Below are positions 33,775 to 42,882 of a stretch of DNA of 64,000 bases, in pieces (position 1 is the first letter of the stretch; each line of letters starts with the position of its first letter). The stretch comes from an uncultured Paenibacillus sp. (GTDB lineage: Bacteria > Bacillota > Bacilli > Paenibacillales > Paenibacillaceae), in NCBI GenBank assembly GCA_937895345.1, contig CALAWP010000068.1, positions 1 to 64,000 of the forward strand. Direction: 5' to 3'. A program made the translations under genes and the position numbers. The notes under the pieces were generated by a model. It made no database searches. It was given only the letters and a program-made list of their open reading frames with translations, and was not told the DNA's origin.

Positions 33775-35184
33775 GTGGCAAATTTCGTGCTTAGCACCCA
33801 TATGACGAATGGAGACGTGCTGCCGTTTCTGCGGCTGGCGTCCGCGCTTCGCCGGCGAGGCCACCGGGCAACGCTTGTGACGCACGGCGCGTTCGCGCCG
33901 CTGGCCGAGAAGGCGGGCATCGCGTTTCGCGGCATCGACGGTCCCGATGATTATACCGAAATTATGAAGGATCTTTATATGATGGAGGATCCGCTCAACA
34001 AGCCCGAGCTGTATGAAGCGTACCAGCGCAAGTATTATTCGGCGGAGAAATTCCGGCAGGAATACGATATTTTGACGGAGCTGTGCCAAGAGGACAATTC
34101 CGTGCTCATTTGCAAGGAGCGGGACGGCTTTGTCGCAATGATCGTATCCGAGATGATGCGGGTGCCCATCGTAACCGGCGTCCTGGCGCCCAGTTACGTG
34201 ACGCAGCTTCATATTTGGGAGGAGCTTGGACTGGACTTTGCGATTGCGCTGATCAATTCGTTCCGAAGCGACCTTGGGCTCACGCCGGTGGCGAATTGGA
34301 CGTCGTGGATGGGCGCGGTCCAAAAAAATATCGGCTTCTGGCACGAGAGCTTCGATGCGGCGGTCGAAGCTCCGGAGTGGGCGCTGAAGGTGGAGACGGT
34401 CGGGTTCCCCCTCGCGGATGCCGCCGAATACGAGCCGTTGCCCGGCGACTTGATGGACTTTATCCGCGCCGGCGAGCCGCCGCTCTTAATTACGGGCGGC
34501 ACCGGGAAGATGATTAAGCCGAACTTCTATGAAGCGGCAATCGAGGGCGTTAAGCTGCTGGGCCGGCGAACGATCCTCGTGACGAGACACGAAGAGTTTG
34601 TCCGGAGCGAGCTTCCGGAGCATATCCGCTGGTATCGGATCCTGCCGCTCGCCGGCGTGTATCCGCTAGTCGGCGGCGTCATCCACCATGGCGGCATCGG
34701 CACGATAACGGGGGCGATGACCGCGGCGGTTCCGCAGCTTGCGCTTGCGGCCGACACGGACCGGCCGGATAACGGGATGCGGATTAAGCATATGGGCATC
34801 GGCGATTATTTGCCGCCGCTGCAATGGGAGCCCGAGCTGATCGCGAATGCGATAAGGGGCATACAGACCGGTGCGGTGAAGGAGCGCTGCCGTCAGCTGG
34901 CGAAGGTTCTGGCCGAGCACGATACGATGTCGGCGGCCAGCGCCGCCGTCGAGTCGGTCGTCGGCAAGCCGGAGTACGCTATTGATTCGGAGCGGCTGCG
35001 TGCCGATTACGAGACGGCGCAGCGGCAGTCCTATCGGAAGAGCAACGCCAACAATGCCGGACAGCGGTTGTCCGCGAGCAACCAGGCGATGTCCGCCGGC
35101 AAACGTTCGCTGCTCGTTCAGCTGCTGGCTCAGCGCCAGAACCGGAATGCAGCGGCCGCGGCCCGCGAAGGAGGGGCTCTATGA
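33775..35184 (+). CDS. GT-B glycosyltransferase (GT1/MGT-like) with NRPS-linker-like tail
   Basis: 469 residues. The N terminus reads FVLSTHMTNGDVLPFLRLA, a GT1 acceptor-domain start, and GVIHHGGIGTITGAM near residue 304 is the donor-binding HHGG motif of GT1/UGT enzymes. This predicts transfer of a nucleotide-activated sugar to the peptide or its precursor. From about residue 405 there is a Gln/Asn/Ala-rich tail ending AGKRSLLVQLLAQRQNRN, which resembles the LSPERRALLALKAKQQK linker at the N terminus of the next protein. The start is GTG. The stop overlaps the next ATG (ATGA). No sugar-nucleotide biosynthesis genes are nearby. Confidence 0.85.
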   Translation: MANFVLSTHMTNGDVLPFLRLASALRRRGHRATLVTHGAFAPLAEKAGIAFRGIDGPDDYTEIMKDLYMMEDPLNKPELYEAYQRKYYSAEKFRQEYDILTELCQEDNSVLICKERDGFVAMIVSEMMRVPIVTGVLAPSYVTQLHIWEELGLDFAIALINSFRSDLGLTPVANWTSWMGAVQKNIGFWHESFDAAVEAPEWALKVETVGFPLADAAEYEPLPGDLMDFIRAGEPPLLITGGTGKMIKPNFYEAAIEGVKLLGRRTILVTRHEEFVRSELPEHIRWYRILPLAGVYPLVGGVIHHGGIGTITGAMTAAVPQLALAADTDRPDNGMRIKHMGIGDYLPPLQWEPELIANAIRGIQTGAVKERCRQLAKVLAEHDTMSAASAAVESVVGKPEYAIDSERLRADYETAQRQSYRKSNANNAGQRLSASNQAMSAGKRSLLVQLLAQRQNRNAAAAAREGGAL

Positions 35185-38100
35185 GCAATACGGCCAATCG
35201 ACTTGAGCAGCTGTCGCCCGAACGCCGGGCGCTTCTCGCCCTGAAGGCCAAACAGCAGAAGGCGAAGGCGGCCGCAGCCGCAGCCGTCATCCCGAAGCAG
35301 CCCAGGCAAGCCGGCGAGAACAAATTTCCGCTATCGTTTCAACAGCAGCGCATCATGTTTTTCGAGGAGTATATGCCCGGAACGGAGCGCTATAACTTTG
35401 CCAACGGTTACAAGCTGACGGGCAAGCTGAATACGGATGCGCTGCATCGCACCCTGAACGAGATGGTCAAGCGGCATGAACTGATGCGCGCCGTAATTGC
35501 GTACGAGAACGACGATTACGTGCAGGTCATTCGTCCCGAACTGATGATCGGGCTGCCCGTCGTCGAAGCGGCCGACGAAGCCGAAGTGTACGAGCTGATG
35601 GAGAAGGAAGCGACCGAGCCGTACGACTTCCTGAACGGCCCGCTCGTGAAGGCGATGCTTTTTCGGCTGGAACCGGAGAAGCATATTCTCGTCTGGATGA
35701 CGCATCATTTGATTTACGACGGCTGGTCGGCCGACGTATTCGACGAAGAGCTCGCGGCGATCTACCACGCGTTTGCGCTCGATGAGCCGCCGGCGCTTCC
35801 GGAATTGCCGATTCAATACCCGGACTTTGCCGTATGGCAAAGAGAGTGGCTGACGGGAGAGGAAGCCGACCGCCAACTGCGTTATTGGACAGGCAAGCTG
35901 ATGCCGGAGCCGGCGACGCTGGACCTGCCGACGGATTATCCTCGACCATCCGTTCAAGTCGAGCGCAAGGCCGGCTTCTTCAGCCTCGCGCTTGATCCGG
36001 CGTTCTCGCAGCGCATTCGCGAAGCGAGCAAGCAGCTGGGCTGCACCTCGTTCGTCTTGCTGCTGGCCGCCTACAAGGCGCTGCTGGCGAGTTACAACGA
36101 CAAGCGGGAAATCGTCGTCGGGACGCCAATGGCCAATCGGGGCAGGCAGGAAATCGAAAAGCTTGCGGGCTTTTTTGCGAATACGGTTGCGATCCGCTCT
36201 TCGATCGACATGGCCGATTCGTTCCGCGGCTTCCTCGCTTCGGTTCGGGAGACGGTGCTCGAAGCGAACGATCATCAGGAGCTTCCGTTCGACCGGATTG
36301 TCGAGGTGATGAATCCGGACCGGGTCATCAGCCATTCGCTTTTTTTCGATACGATGTTTCTGTTCGAGCGGCACGGCCAATCGCTGTCCGATCTGCCGGG
36401 ACTCGAGATTGAGCCTTTCGCGGGCGACCGCACGCGGGGCGGTCTTCTGGATTTGACCATGACCGTATTCGAAAATCGGAAGAAGGGTATGGACGTTACG
36501 TTTACCTACCGGACCGATTTGTTTCGGGAATCGACCATCCGGCAAATGGCGGACCATTATCGCGCCATTCTGGGACGCGTGCTCGAAGATGCCGACCGGC
36601 CGTTGTATGCCGTTGCGGCGCCGCCGGACGGACAACTGCGGAAAATGCTGACCGACTGGAACGCGCCTGCCGCTTCCGCGCCGGAGCTGCAGCTGCCGTA
36701 TCTCCTTGCGGAACGCCAAGCGGCGCTGACGCCCGATGCCGCGGCCGTATGCTCGGAAGGGCGCATGCTGACTTATCGCGAGCTGAACGAACGGGCAAAT
36801 CGACTGGCGCATTATTTGCGCCGCTTGCAGGTCGGGCCGAACCGAACGGTCGGCCTCTGCATGGAGCGCAGCGTCGATATTATCGTCGGCCTGCTCGGCA
36901 TCTTGAAGGCGGGCGGCGCTTACGTCCCGCTTGACCCGAAGCTGCCGCCGGAGAGGCTGCGAACGATCGCGCGGGAGGCCGATCTGTCCATCGTCTTGAC
37001 CGAAGAACGCTGTGCCGAACTGCTGCCGCCTAACGACTCTTCTGTTGCAGCGGCCATGCGCATGGTGGTTTTGGACCGGGATTGGGAGTCGATCGCGAGG
37101 GAAGACGCAGGCAATCTTGAAGCGGTCTCGAAGCCCGGCGATCTCATGTATTTGCTGTTTACCTCCGGCTCGACGGGCAAGCCGAAGGGGGTGGCAGTGG
37201 AGCATCGCAGCTATGCCAACTACATGGAAGGCATCCTGCAGCGCCTGTCCCTGCGGCCGGGCTTAAGCTTTGCGATCGTCAGCACGCTTGCGGCCGATCT
37301 CGGCACGCCCATGATCTGGGGAGCGTTCGCGACCGGAGGCACGCTGCATGTCATTCCTTACGAGCGGGCGGCCGACCCCGATGCCTTCGCCGCTTACTGC
37401 AAGGCGCATCCGATCGACGTGATGAAGATCGTCCCGAGCCATATGGAGGCGCTGCTCGGCGTATCGGAGCCCGAAGCCGCCGTGCCGCGCGAATGTTTGA
37501 TTCTCGCGGGAGAAGCTTCCCATTGGGGAACCGCGGCCGCCATTCGCCGGCTTCGTCCAGGCTGCCGCATTCAGAACCATTACGGGCCTACGGAAACGAC
37601 GGTATCGGTGCTCGCCTACGACGTTCCCGAGGAGGGAGAAGATCAGGATCATCAAGCGGTGCTTCCGCTCGGACGTCCGATCCCGAACGCGCCTATATAT
37701 GTGCTGAATACATGGCTGCAGCCGGTTCCCGCCGGCGCCATCGGCGAGCTGTACATCGGCGGAAGCGCCGTCACGCGCGGCTATTACGGCAGGCCCGATC
37801 TGACGGCCGAACGGTTCGTGCCGAATCCGTTCGCCGAACGGCCGGGCGAACGGATGTACCGTACGGGCGATCTCGTTCGCCATTTGCCGAGCGGCCATAT
37901 TCAATTCATCGGACGGATCGATCAGCAAGTCAAAATCCGCGGCTACCGAATCGAAACCGGCGAAATCGAACATGTCTTGCTTCAACTGGAAGGCGTGCGG
38001 GACGCGGTCGTAACGATTCGCGAGGATGTGCCGGGGGACAAGCGGCTGGTCGCCTATCTGGTGCCGGAGCGCCGCTTCGCGCAAGATGACGGCAAGGAGG

Positions 38101-40751
38101 GGGATCGGCAAGAAGTGCGGCTCGACGCAGCCGAGATCCGCAAGCATTTGAAGAGCATTCTGCCCGACTATATGCTCCCGTCGGCGTTCGTCGAGATCGA
38201 GCGGCTGCCGCTTAACGCGAACGGAAAGCTGGACCGCGCAGAATTGCCAGCGCCGAGCGCCTCCAATCGGGCGAACGATGCCGGTTATGCCGCTCCGGAA
38301 ACCGAGGAAGAGATGCGGATCGCCGCCGTCTGGCAAGAGGTACTGGGGCTGGAGCGGGTCGGCATCGACGACGAGTTTTTTGATTTGGGCGGCGATTCGT
38401 TCAAAGCAATCAAGGTGGTCCGGAAGATGGGCAACTCGTTCAGCGTCATGGACCTGTTCCAATATCCGACGGTGAGGGAATTGGCCGAGCGGATCGCATC
38501 CGGGGAGACGAGGAGCGACGATTTGCTGATCGAATTCAAGAAGGCGTCCAACATCGGCGGCAAACCGATCACGATCGTTTGCGTGCCTTACGGCGGTGGC
38601 AGCGCCATCACGTTCCAGCCGTTAGCCAAGTCGTTGCCGCCGAACTGCTCCTTGTACGCGGTCGAGCTGCCCGGACATGATTACAGCCGGCCCGACCAGC
38701 CGCTGGCTTCGCTGGAAGAGACGGCCTCCCGATGCGCCGAAGAAATCAAAAAGAAAATAAAAGGCGACGTTTACCTGTACGGCCATTGCCTGGGCGGCGC
38801 CATGGTGCTTCGGATCGCGCTGCTGCTGCAGCAGTCGAATTTCGGGGTGAGCGGAATCTTTATGGCGGGGACCTTCCCCGGCGCCAGACTGCCGTTCAAG
38901 CTGACGGAATGGTGGCACCGCCTGTTCCCGAGCGAGAAGTGGACGTCCGACAAGTTCACGCGCGATATGCTGCGCGCCTTCGGAGGCTTCGACGACGAGA
39001 TTTCGCCGGAGGAGCAAAAGTTCGTTCTGCGCAATTTGCGGCACGATGCCCGGGAAGCGGAAGATTATTATACCGCGCTTTACGCCATGCCGGAAAAGCC
39101 GAAATTGAAGGCGCCCGTCGCTTGCATCGTGGGCGGCGCCGACCGGATGACCGAGTTTTACGAGGAACGTTATATGGAGTGGAAAGATTTCAGCGACGAT
39201 GTGCGATTGCATGTGGTCGAGCATGCGGGGCATTATTTTCACAAACACCAATCCGACTATGTAGCCAAACTCATCTCCCAGCAGATTCGCCGGTGGGAAG
39301 AGGAGAGCGAGTATGTGAAAGCCCGGCCGCACGCGGGCACCGAACCTCGGATTGCGGCCGCTCTTTCTTACGAGAATGAGCGGGAGCCGGTGCGCAGTGC
39401 CGTTCGGCCGAGCGTAAAATCTTTCCTTCTGGTGACGCTTTGTTTAATTATTGCCACGATCGGCACATCGCTGACCGGATTCGCGCTGGGCATCTATGTA
39501 TACGAGCGTACCGGCTCGATCTCGGATTATGCGACCATCTCGCTGTATGCGATATTGCCGACGCTGCTGCTGCTTCCCGTGGCCGGCGCGGTGGTGGACC
39601 GCTACGACCGAAGAAAGGTTATGCTGGCCGGACAAGCTTTGGCGTTATGCTCAACCGTATTTATCGCGACGATGCTTTATCTGGATGCGCTGTCGCTCTG
39701 GGCCATCTACGTGGCGGCGGGCATCGGCTCGATCGCGGGCGCCTTTACGATGCCGGCCTATCAGGCGGCCACGGCGCAGCTGGTGCCGAAACGGTATTTG
39801 GGTCATGCGAACGGACTGGGACAGATCGTCATGTCTCTGAACGGCATTATGGCTCCCGCGCTGGGCGGAGCGATGGTCGTGCTGATCGGGCTCCAAACGA
39901 TCGTGGTCGTCGATCTGGTGCTGCTCAGCTTGTCGCTTGTCATTTTGTCGCTTATGCGTTTCCCGAATCTGATGTTCAAAAAACGCGAGGAACCGATGAT
40001 CCGGGAAATCGTCGGCGGGTGGAAGTATATTATTCACCGCAAAAGTTTGGTCGCCATGGTCGTGTTTTTTATCGTCGTCAACTTCTTCATGAGCTTGTAC
40101 AACGTGCTGACGACGCCGTTTCTGATGCAGTTCATGTCCGCCGACAAGGTAGGGCTCGTTATCGCGTTCGAGGGAGCGGGGCTGCTGATCGGATCGGTGC
40201 TCATGTCGATTTGGGGCGGCTTCGACCGCCGGGCGGACGGCATGGTCGGTTTTGTCATGCTGACAGGGCTGTCGGTCGCAGCCGTCGGCATTTATCCATC
40301 GCTTGCGACGGCGGTTATCGGATTGTTCGGCTTCGGCTTGGCGCTGGCGCTGATCAATACGCACTGGCTGGCCTTGATCCAGACGAAGGTAGGGCTGGAG
40401 CTGCAAGGACGGGTGCTGGCGACCAACCAGGTGATGGCGTTCAGCATGCGGCCGCTCAGCTTCCTGCTTGCAGGGCCGCTTGTCGCGTCCGTCTTCACGC
40501 CGCTTGCGTCGGCATTGCCCGACGGCACGGAAGCGGCAGGGGTGTTCGGGACGGGAGAAGGGATGGGCATCGGACTGTTGATCGCTTCGATCGGCGCCGT
40601 CTTGTTCGTCTGGGCCTTGCTCGGCATGCGTTATCGGCCGCTGCGCCATATGGAGACGATCCTGCCCGATGCCGTGCCGGACGCCGTCATTATTCGGGAC
40701 AAGGACCAATTGCAGCAGCTGGCCGACCGGCAGTTAGGCGTCGGCACTTGA
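35181..40751 (+). CDS. NRPS C-A-T-TE fused to an MFS exporter
   Basis: 1856 residues. A linker (1-45) precedes the condensation domain (about 48-460) with HHLIYDG at 175-181. The A domain (about 490-1000) has FTSGSTGKPKG at 660-670 and NHYGPTE; my alignment gives the code D-L-P-K-I-A-H-V-S-K, near the Asp code. The T domain has LGGDSF with Ser1073. The thioesterase (about 1115-1365) has GHCLGG with Cys1203 in place of Ser, Asp1321 and His1351. From about 1412 to 1830 it is a polytopic MFS_3 (EntS-like) exporter. The protein thus adds one residue, releases the product and exports it. The start overlaps the glycosyltransferase stop. Confidence 0.92.
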   Translation: MSNTANRLEQLSPERRALLALKAKQQKAKAAAAAAVIPKQPRQAGENKFPLSFQQQRIMFFEEYMPGTERYNFANGYKLTGKLNTDALHRTLNEMVKRHELMRAVIAYENDDYVQVIRPELMIGLPVVEAADEAEVYELMEKEATEPYDFLNGPLVKAMLFRLEPEKHILVWMTHHLIYDGWSADVFDEELAAIYHAFALDEPPALPELPIQYPDFAVWQREWLTGEEADRQLRYWTGKLMPEPATLDLPTDYPRPSVQVERKAGFFSLALDPAFSQRIREASKQLGCTSFVLLLAAYKALLASYNDKREIVVGTPMANRGRQEIEKLAGFFANTVAIRSSIDMADSFRGFLASVRETVLEANDHQELPFDRIVEVMNPDRVISHSLFFDTMFLFERHGQSLSDLPGLEIEPFAGDRTRGGLLDLTMTVFENRKKGMDVTFTYRTDLFRESTIRQMADHYRAILGRVLEDADRPLYAVAAPPDGQLRKMLTDWNAPAASAPELQLPYLLAERQAALTPDAAAVCSEGRMLTYRELNERANRLAHYLRRLQVGPNRTVGLCMERSVDIIVGLLGILKAGGAYVPLDPKLPPERLRTIAREADLSIVLTEERCAELLPPNDSSVAAAMRMVVLDRDWESIAREDAGNLEAVSKPGDLMYLLFTSGSTGKPKGVAVEHRSYANYMEGILQRLSLRPGLSFAIVSTLAADLGTPMIWGAFATGGTLHVIPYERAADPDAFAAYCKAHPIDVMKIVPSHMEALLGVSEPEAAVPRECLILAGEASHWGTAAAIRRLRPGCRIQNHYGPTETTVSVLAYDVPEEGEDQDHQAVLPLGRPIPNAPIYVLNTWLQPVPAGAIGELYIGGSAVTRGYYGRPDLTAERFVPNPFAERPGERMYRTGDLVRHLPSGHIQFIGRIDQQVKIRGYRIETGEIEHVLLQLEGVRDAVVTIREDVPGDKRLVAYLVPERRFAQDDGKEGDRQEVRLDAAEIRKHLKSILPDYMLPSAFVEIERLPLNANGKLDRAELPAPSASNRANDAGYAAPETEEEMRIAAVWQEVLGLERVGIDDEFFDLGGDSFKAIKVVRKMGNSFSVMDLFQYPTVRELAERIASGETRSDDLLIEFKKASNIGGKPITIVCVPYGGGSAITFQPLAKSLPPNCSLYAVELPGHDYSRPDQPLASLEETASRCAEEIKKKIKGDVYLYGHCLGGAMVLRIALLLQQSNFGVSGIFMAGTFPGARLPFKLTEWWHRLFPSEKWTSDKFTRDMLRAFGGFDDEISPEEQKFVLRNLRHDAREAEDYYTALYAMPEKPKLKAPVACIVGGADRMTEFYEERYMEWKDFSDDVRLHVVEHAGHYFHKHQSDYVAKLISQQIRRWEEESEYVKARPHAGTEPRIAAALSYENEREPVRSAVRPSVKSFLLVTLCLIIATIGTSLTGFALGIYVYERTGSISDYATISLYAILPTLLLLPVAGAVVDRYDRRKVMLAGQALALCSTVFIATMLYLDALSLWAIYVAAGIGSIAGAFTMPAYQAATAQLVPKRYLGHANGLGQIVMSLNGIMAPALGGAMVVLIGLQTIVVVDLVLLSLSLVILSLMRFPNLMFKKREEPMIREIVGGWKYIIHRKSLVAMVVFFIVVNFFMSLYNVLTTPFLMQFMSADKVGLVIAFEGAGLLIGSVLMSIWGGFDRRADGMVGFVMLTGLSVAAVGIYPSLATAVIGLFGFGLALALINTHWLALIQTKVGLELQGRVLATNQVMAFSMRPLSFLLAGPLVASVFTPLASALPDGTEAAGVFGTGEGMGIGLLIASIGAVLFVWALLGMRYRPLRHMETILPDAVPDAVIIRDKDQLQQLADRQLGVGT

Positions 40752-40776
40752 TGGAGAAAAAAGGAGGAATCGTATC

Positions 40777-40971
40777 ATGGAAAACCAATCGCCGGAAGCC
40801 CGCTATAAAGTGGTGATCAACGACGAAGAGCAATATGCGTTATGGCCGCTGGCATTGCCCAATCCGGCCGGATGGCGCGAGGCCGGCATGAGCGGCACAA
40901 AAGACGAATGTCTGGATTACGTCAAGGAAACGTGGACTGATATGACGCCGCGCAGCCTTCGCCAAGCATGA
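40777..40971 (+). CDS. MbtH-like NRPS chaperone
   Basis: 64 residues. MbtH proteins bind adenylation domains and are needed for their folding and activity. The signature is present as NDEEQYALWP, then NPAGW, then ETWTDMTPRSL. The usual Ser in QxSxWP is Ala and the usual Arg in WTDxRP is Thr. Overlaps the following PPTase start by 4 bases. The ATG has AAAGGAGGAAT in front. It probably serves both A domains of the cluster. Confidence 0.93.
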   Translation: MENQSPEARYKVVINDEEQYALWPLALPNPAGWREAGMSGTKDECLDYVKETWTDMTPRSLRQA

Positions 40972-41717
40972 ACGTTATGCCCGCAATTTATGCGGTGCGC
41001 ATGAACGGCAATTCGGTCCCAGAGGAGCTGGAACGGATGGATCGCTGGTCCGCTCTGGTGCCGGCAGAACGCGCGGCGCGCCTCGCAAGGCTTCGACATT
41101 GGGAGGACCGCTGGCGTTCGCTGGCCGGCGACATGCTGGTACGGTATGCGCTGCGGGAGCGGTACGGACTGCCGGTTCAGCGGATCGCATTTACGCGCAA
41201 CGCTTACGGCAAGCCGGAGCTGCGCGAGAACGACGTACAGTTCAACGTTTCCCATGCGGGCGAAATGGCAGTCGCGGCTTTCCACTCGGCTGCGGTCGGC
41301 ATCGATATCGAGCGGATCGGCCGGGCGGATATGGAGCTTGCCCGAACGATGTTCACCGCCGCCGAATATGAAGCGCTGCGAAGCCTTCCCGCCTATGAGC
41401 GCGACCGGTTGTTCTATGCGATCTGGACGGGAAAGGAATGCTGCATGAAAGCGGCAGGCGTGGGATTGGCCATTCCGCTGGACTCGTTCTGTGTCGCGGA
41501 TATCGTCGGCAGCGATGGCCGCAGCGCAACGCCCGTCCGCTGGCTGCGGTCGGACCGTGCGGCGGACGGGAGCGAAGCTGCAGCGCAACGCTGGCAAGTG
41601 CGTCATTACGAGCTGGATCCCGCCTATATGCTTGCGGTTTGCACCACCGCGACGGATTGGCCGGCCCGCGTGACGGTGTTGGATGCATCACAATTGATCG
41701 TGTCTGATTGCTGCTGA
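40968..41717 (+). CDS. 4'-phosphopantetheinyl transferase, Sfp type
   Basis: 249 residues. It loads the phosphopantetheine arm on the two carrier domains of this cluster. The N-terminal part has LAGDMLVRYAL and FNVSHAGEMAV, followed by VGIDIERIG with the magnesium-binding GID/E and AIWTGKECCMKAAG (the W-x-x-KE-x-x-xK motif). This is the Sfp/Gsp class. The start overlaps the MbtH stop. A terminator follows, closing the cluster. Confidence 0.93.
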   Translation: MNVMPAIYAVRMNGNSVPEELERMDRWSALVPAERAARLARLRHWEDRWRSLAGDMLVRYALRERYGLPVQRIAFTRNAYGKPELRENDVQFNVSHAGEMAVAAFHSAAVGIDIERIGRADMELARTMFTAAEYEALRSLPAYERDRLFYAIWTGKECCMKAAGVGLAIPLDSFCVADIVGSDGRSATPVRWLRSDRAADGSEAAAQRWQVRHYELDPAYMLAVCTTATDWPARVTVLDASQLIVSDCC

Positions 41718-41725
41718 CTATGGAA

Positions 41726-41757
41726 AAGAGCTCTATGCCTTCACGGATAGAGCTCTT
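41726..41757. terminator. Terminator between convergent genes
   Basis: AAGAGCTCTAT and its complement ATAGAGCTCTT pair around a 10-base loop. The stem lies between the PPTase and the minus-strand YxeA gene. There is no long T-run on either side. Confidence 0.6.
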
Positions 41758-41765
41758 GCCGCGTC

Positions 41766-42116
41766 TTACGGTTGATATTGACGCCGCACCGCGTCCGGCA
41801 ATTCCTCGAAAGCGACTTCCTCATAATGCGTTACGCCCCGAATGAACGCGTGGTACAGCTGGACGTAAGTGCCTTCTTGCAACGGCTTTCCGGTCGAAAA
41901 CCCGATCGTCCTTTCTCTTCCTTTCGAATTATAAGCTGTCAGCTTATAGTCGTAACGTCCGTTTTCGTTCAGATCGCCGGGGCCGGCAATCATCGTATAA
42001 TAGACGGTTTTACCGGCAGGATTTTCAGGCGTCAGCTTTTCGGGAGTGAACAAGAACATCCATACGCAAGCCGCGATCAATATGAGCAGACCGGTCACCA
42101 GCAGAACTTTTTTCAA
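41766..42116 (-). CDS. YxeA family protein
   Basis: 116 residues. An N-terminal membrane segment (LLVTGLLILIAACVWMFLF) anchors a small extracytoplasmic domain with YYTMIAGPGDLNENGRYDYKLTAYNSKG, the typical YxeA (DUF1093) core. Its function is unknown; in B. subtilis yxeA neighbours the yxdJKLM two-component/ABC peptide-response locus. Here too it follows an ABC transporter and a two-component system. It is the last gene of the minus-strand unit. Confidence 0.87.
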   Translation of the reverse strand: MKKVLLVTGLLILIAACVWMFLFTPEKLTPENPAGKTVYYTMIAGPGDLNENGRYDYKLTAYNSKGRERTIGFSTGKPLQEGTYVQLYHAFIRGVTHYEEVAFEELPDAVRRQYQP

Positions 42117-42138
42117 GGTATATTCCTCCTTTAAGGGA

Positions 42139-42870
42139 TTAAGATGAAGCGATATCTTTGCGCTTCAACCGTCGAATCGACAGCGAGGCAAACAAAATGA
42201 CGAAAACCAGATTCATCGTCCAAAACATCAGATTTTGCCCGGGCGGAAGTTTGTCCTGGCTCAGTACGCCCATGCCGATCGTCAGGAGGGAGTACGGGAA
42301 CAGCAATCCAAGCTTGGCTACGTACATCCCCAGGCCGACAAAGACCGCGCATAGACTGATGCCGATCGGCGCGGCGAAGCTTCGGGTTCGCATTGAAAAG
42401 ACCATTTGCAGTGCGATGATCGACAAGGAAGCGTACCATCCGCGAACCGTCCAGCTGATCGTCTCGGCAGGAATCGGACCGGGCAAGGCGAACAGGGTGC
42501 CGGCCAGCCAATAAAGGCCCAGAAACAACGCTTGCGCAAACAAGATGAGCAGGCTGACGACAATCCATTTGGCAAGCAACAGGCCGGCAATCGATACAGG
42601 CGAGGAGAGCAGCATGTTCCAATTCCGGTTCAGATGCTCCAGCCGGCAACTATAGGAGCAGCAGATCGCGATCAGAATCGGCAAAAAAAACTCGCCGTAA
42701 AACAAGCTGACCTGGGTCCAAAGGCTGTACCAGCCATTTTGCAGCACTTCTTGGTTCAACCAATAATTGGCGCATCCAATGAGCAGGCTTATGAATGGCA
42801 GCGCCGCGAGTACAATCCCGATCCGAGAATGCCGATATTTCAACCATTCGGCGGCAATCGTTCGTTTCAT
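42139..42870 (-). CDS. ABC transporter permease, lantibiotic immunity (MutE/EpiE) type
   Basis: 243 residues with six membrane segments. It starts MKRTIAAEWLKYRHSRIGIV, a common start for EpiE/MutE-like ABC-2 permeases, followed by LSSPVSIAGLLLAKW. Members form export or immunity complexes against antimicrobial peptides. The gene is 12 bases downstream of a second permease gene, and the two together make the membrane part of one ABC system. Its ATG sits behind GGAGGGAAG. Confidence 0.82.
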   Translation of the reverse strand: MKRTIAAEWLKYRHSRIGIVLAALPFISLLIGCANYWLNQEVLQNGWYSLWTQVSLFYGEFFLPILIAICCSYSCRLEHLNRNWNMLLSSPVSIAGLLLAKWIVVSLLILFAQALFLGLYWLAGTLFALPGPIPAETISWTVRGWYASLSIIALQMVFSMRTRSFAAPIGISLCAVFVGLGMYVAKLGLLFPYSLLTIGMGVLSQDKLPPGQNLMFWTMNLVFVILFASLSIRRLKRKDIASS

Positions 42871-42882
42871 CCGCTTCCCTCC

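Noticed and set aside
35331..37205. 624-codon minus-strand ORF
   Set aside because: Shadow of the NRPS gene.
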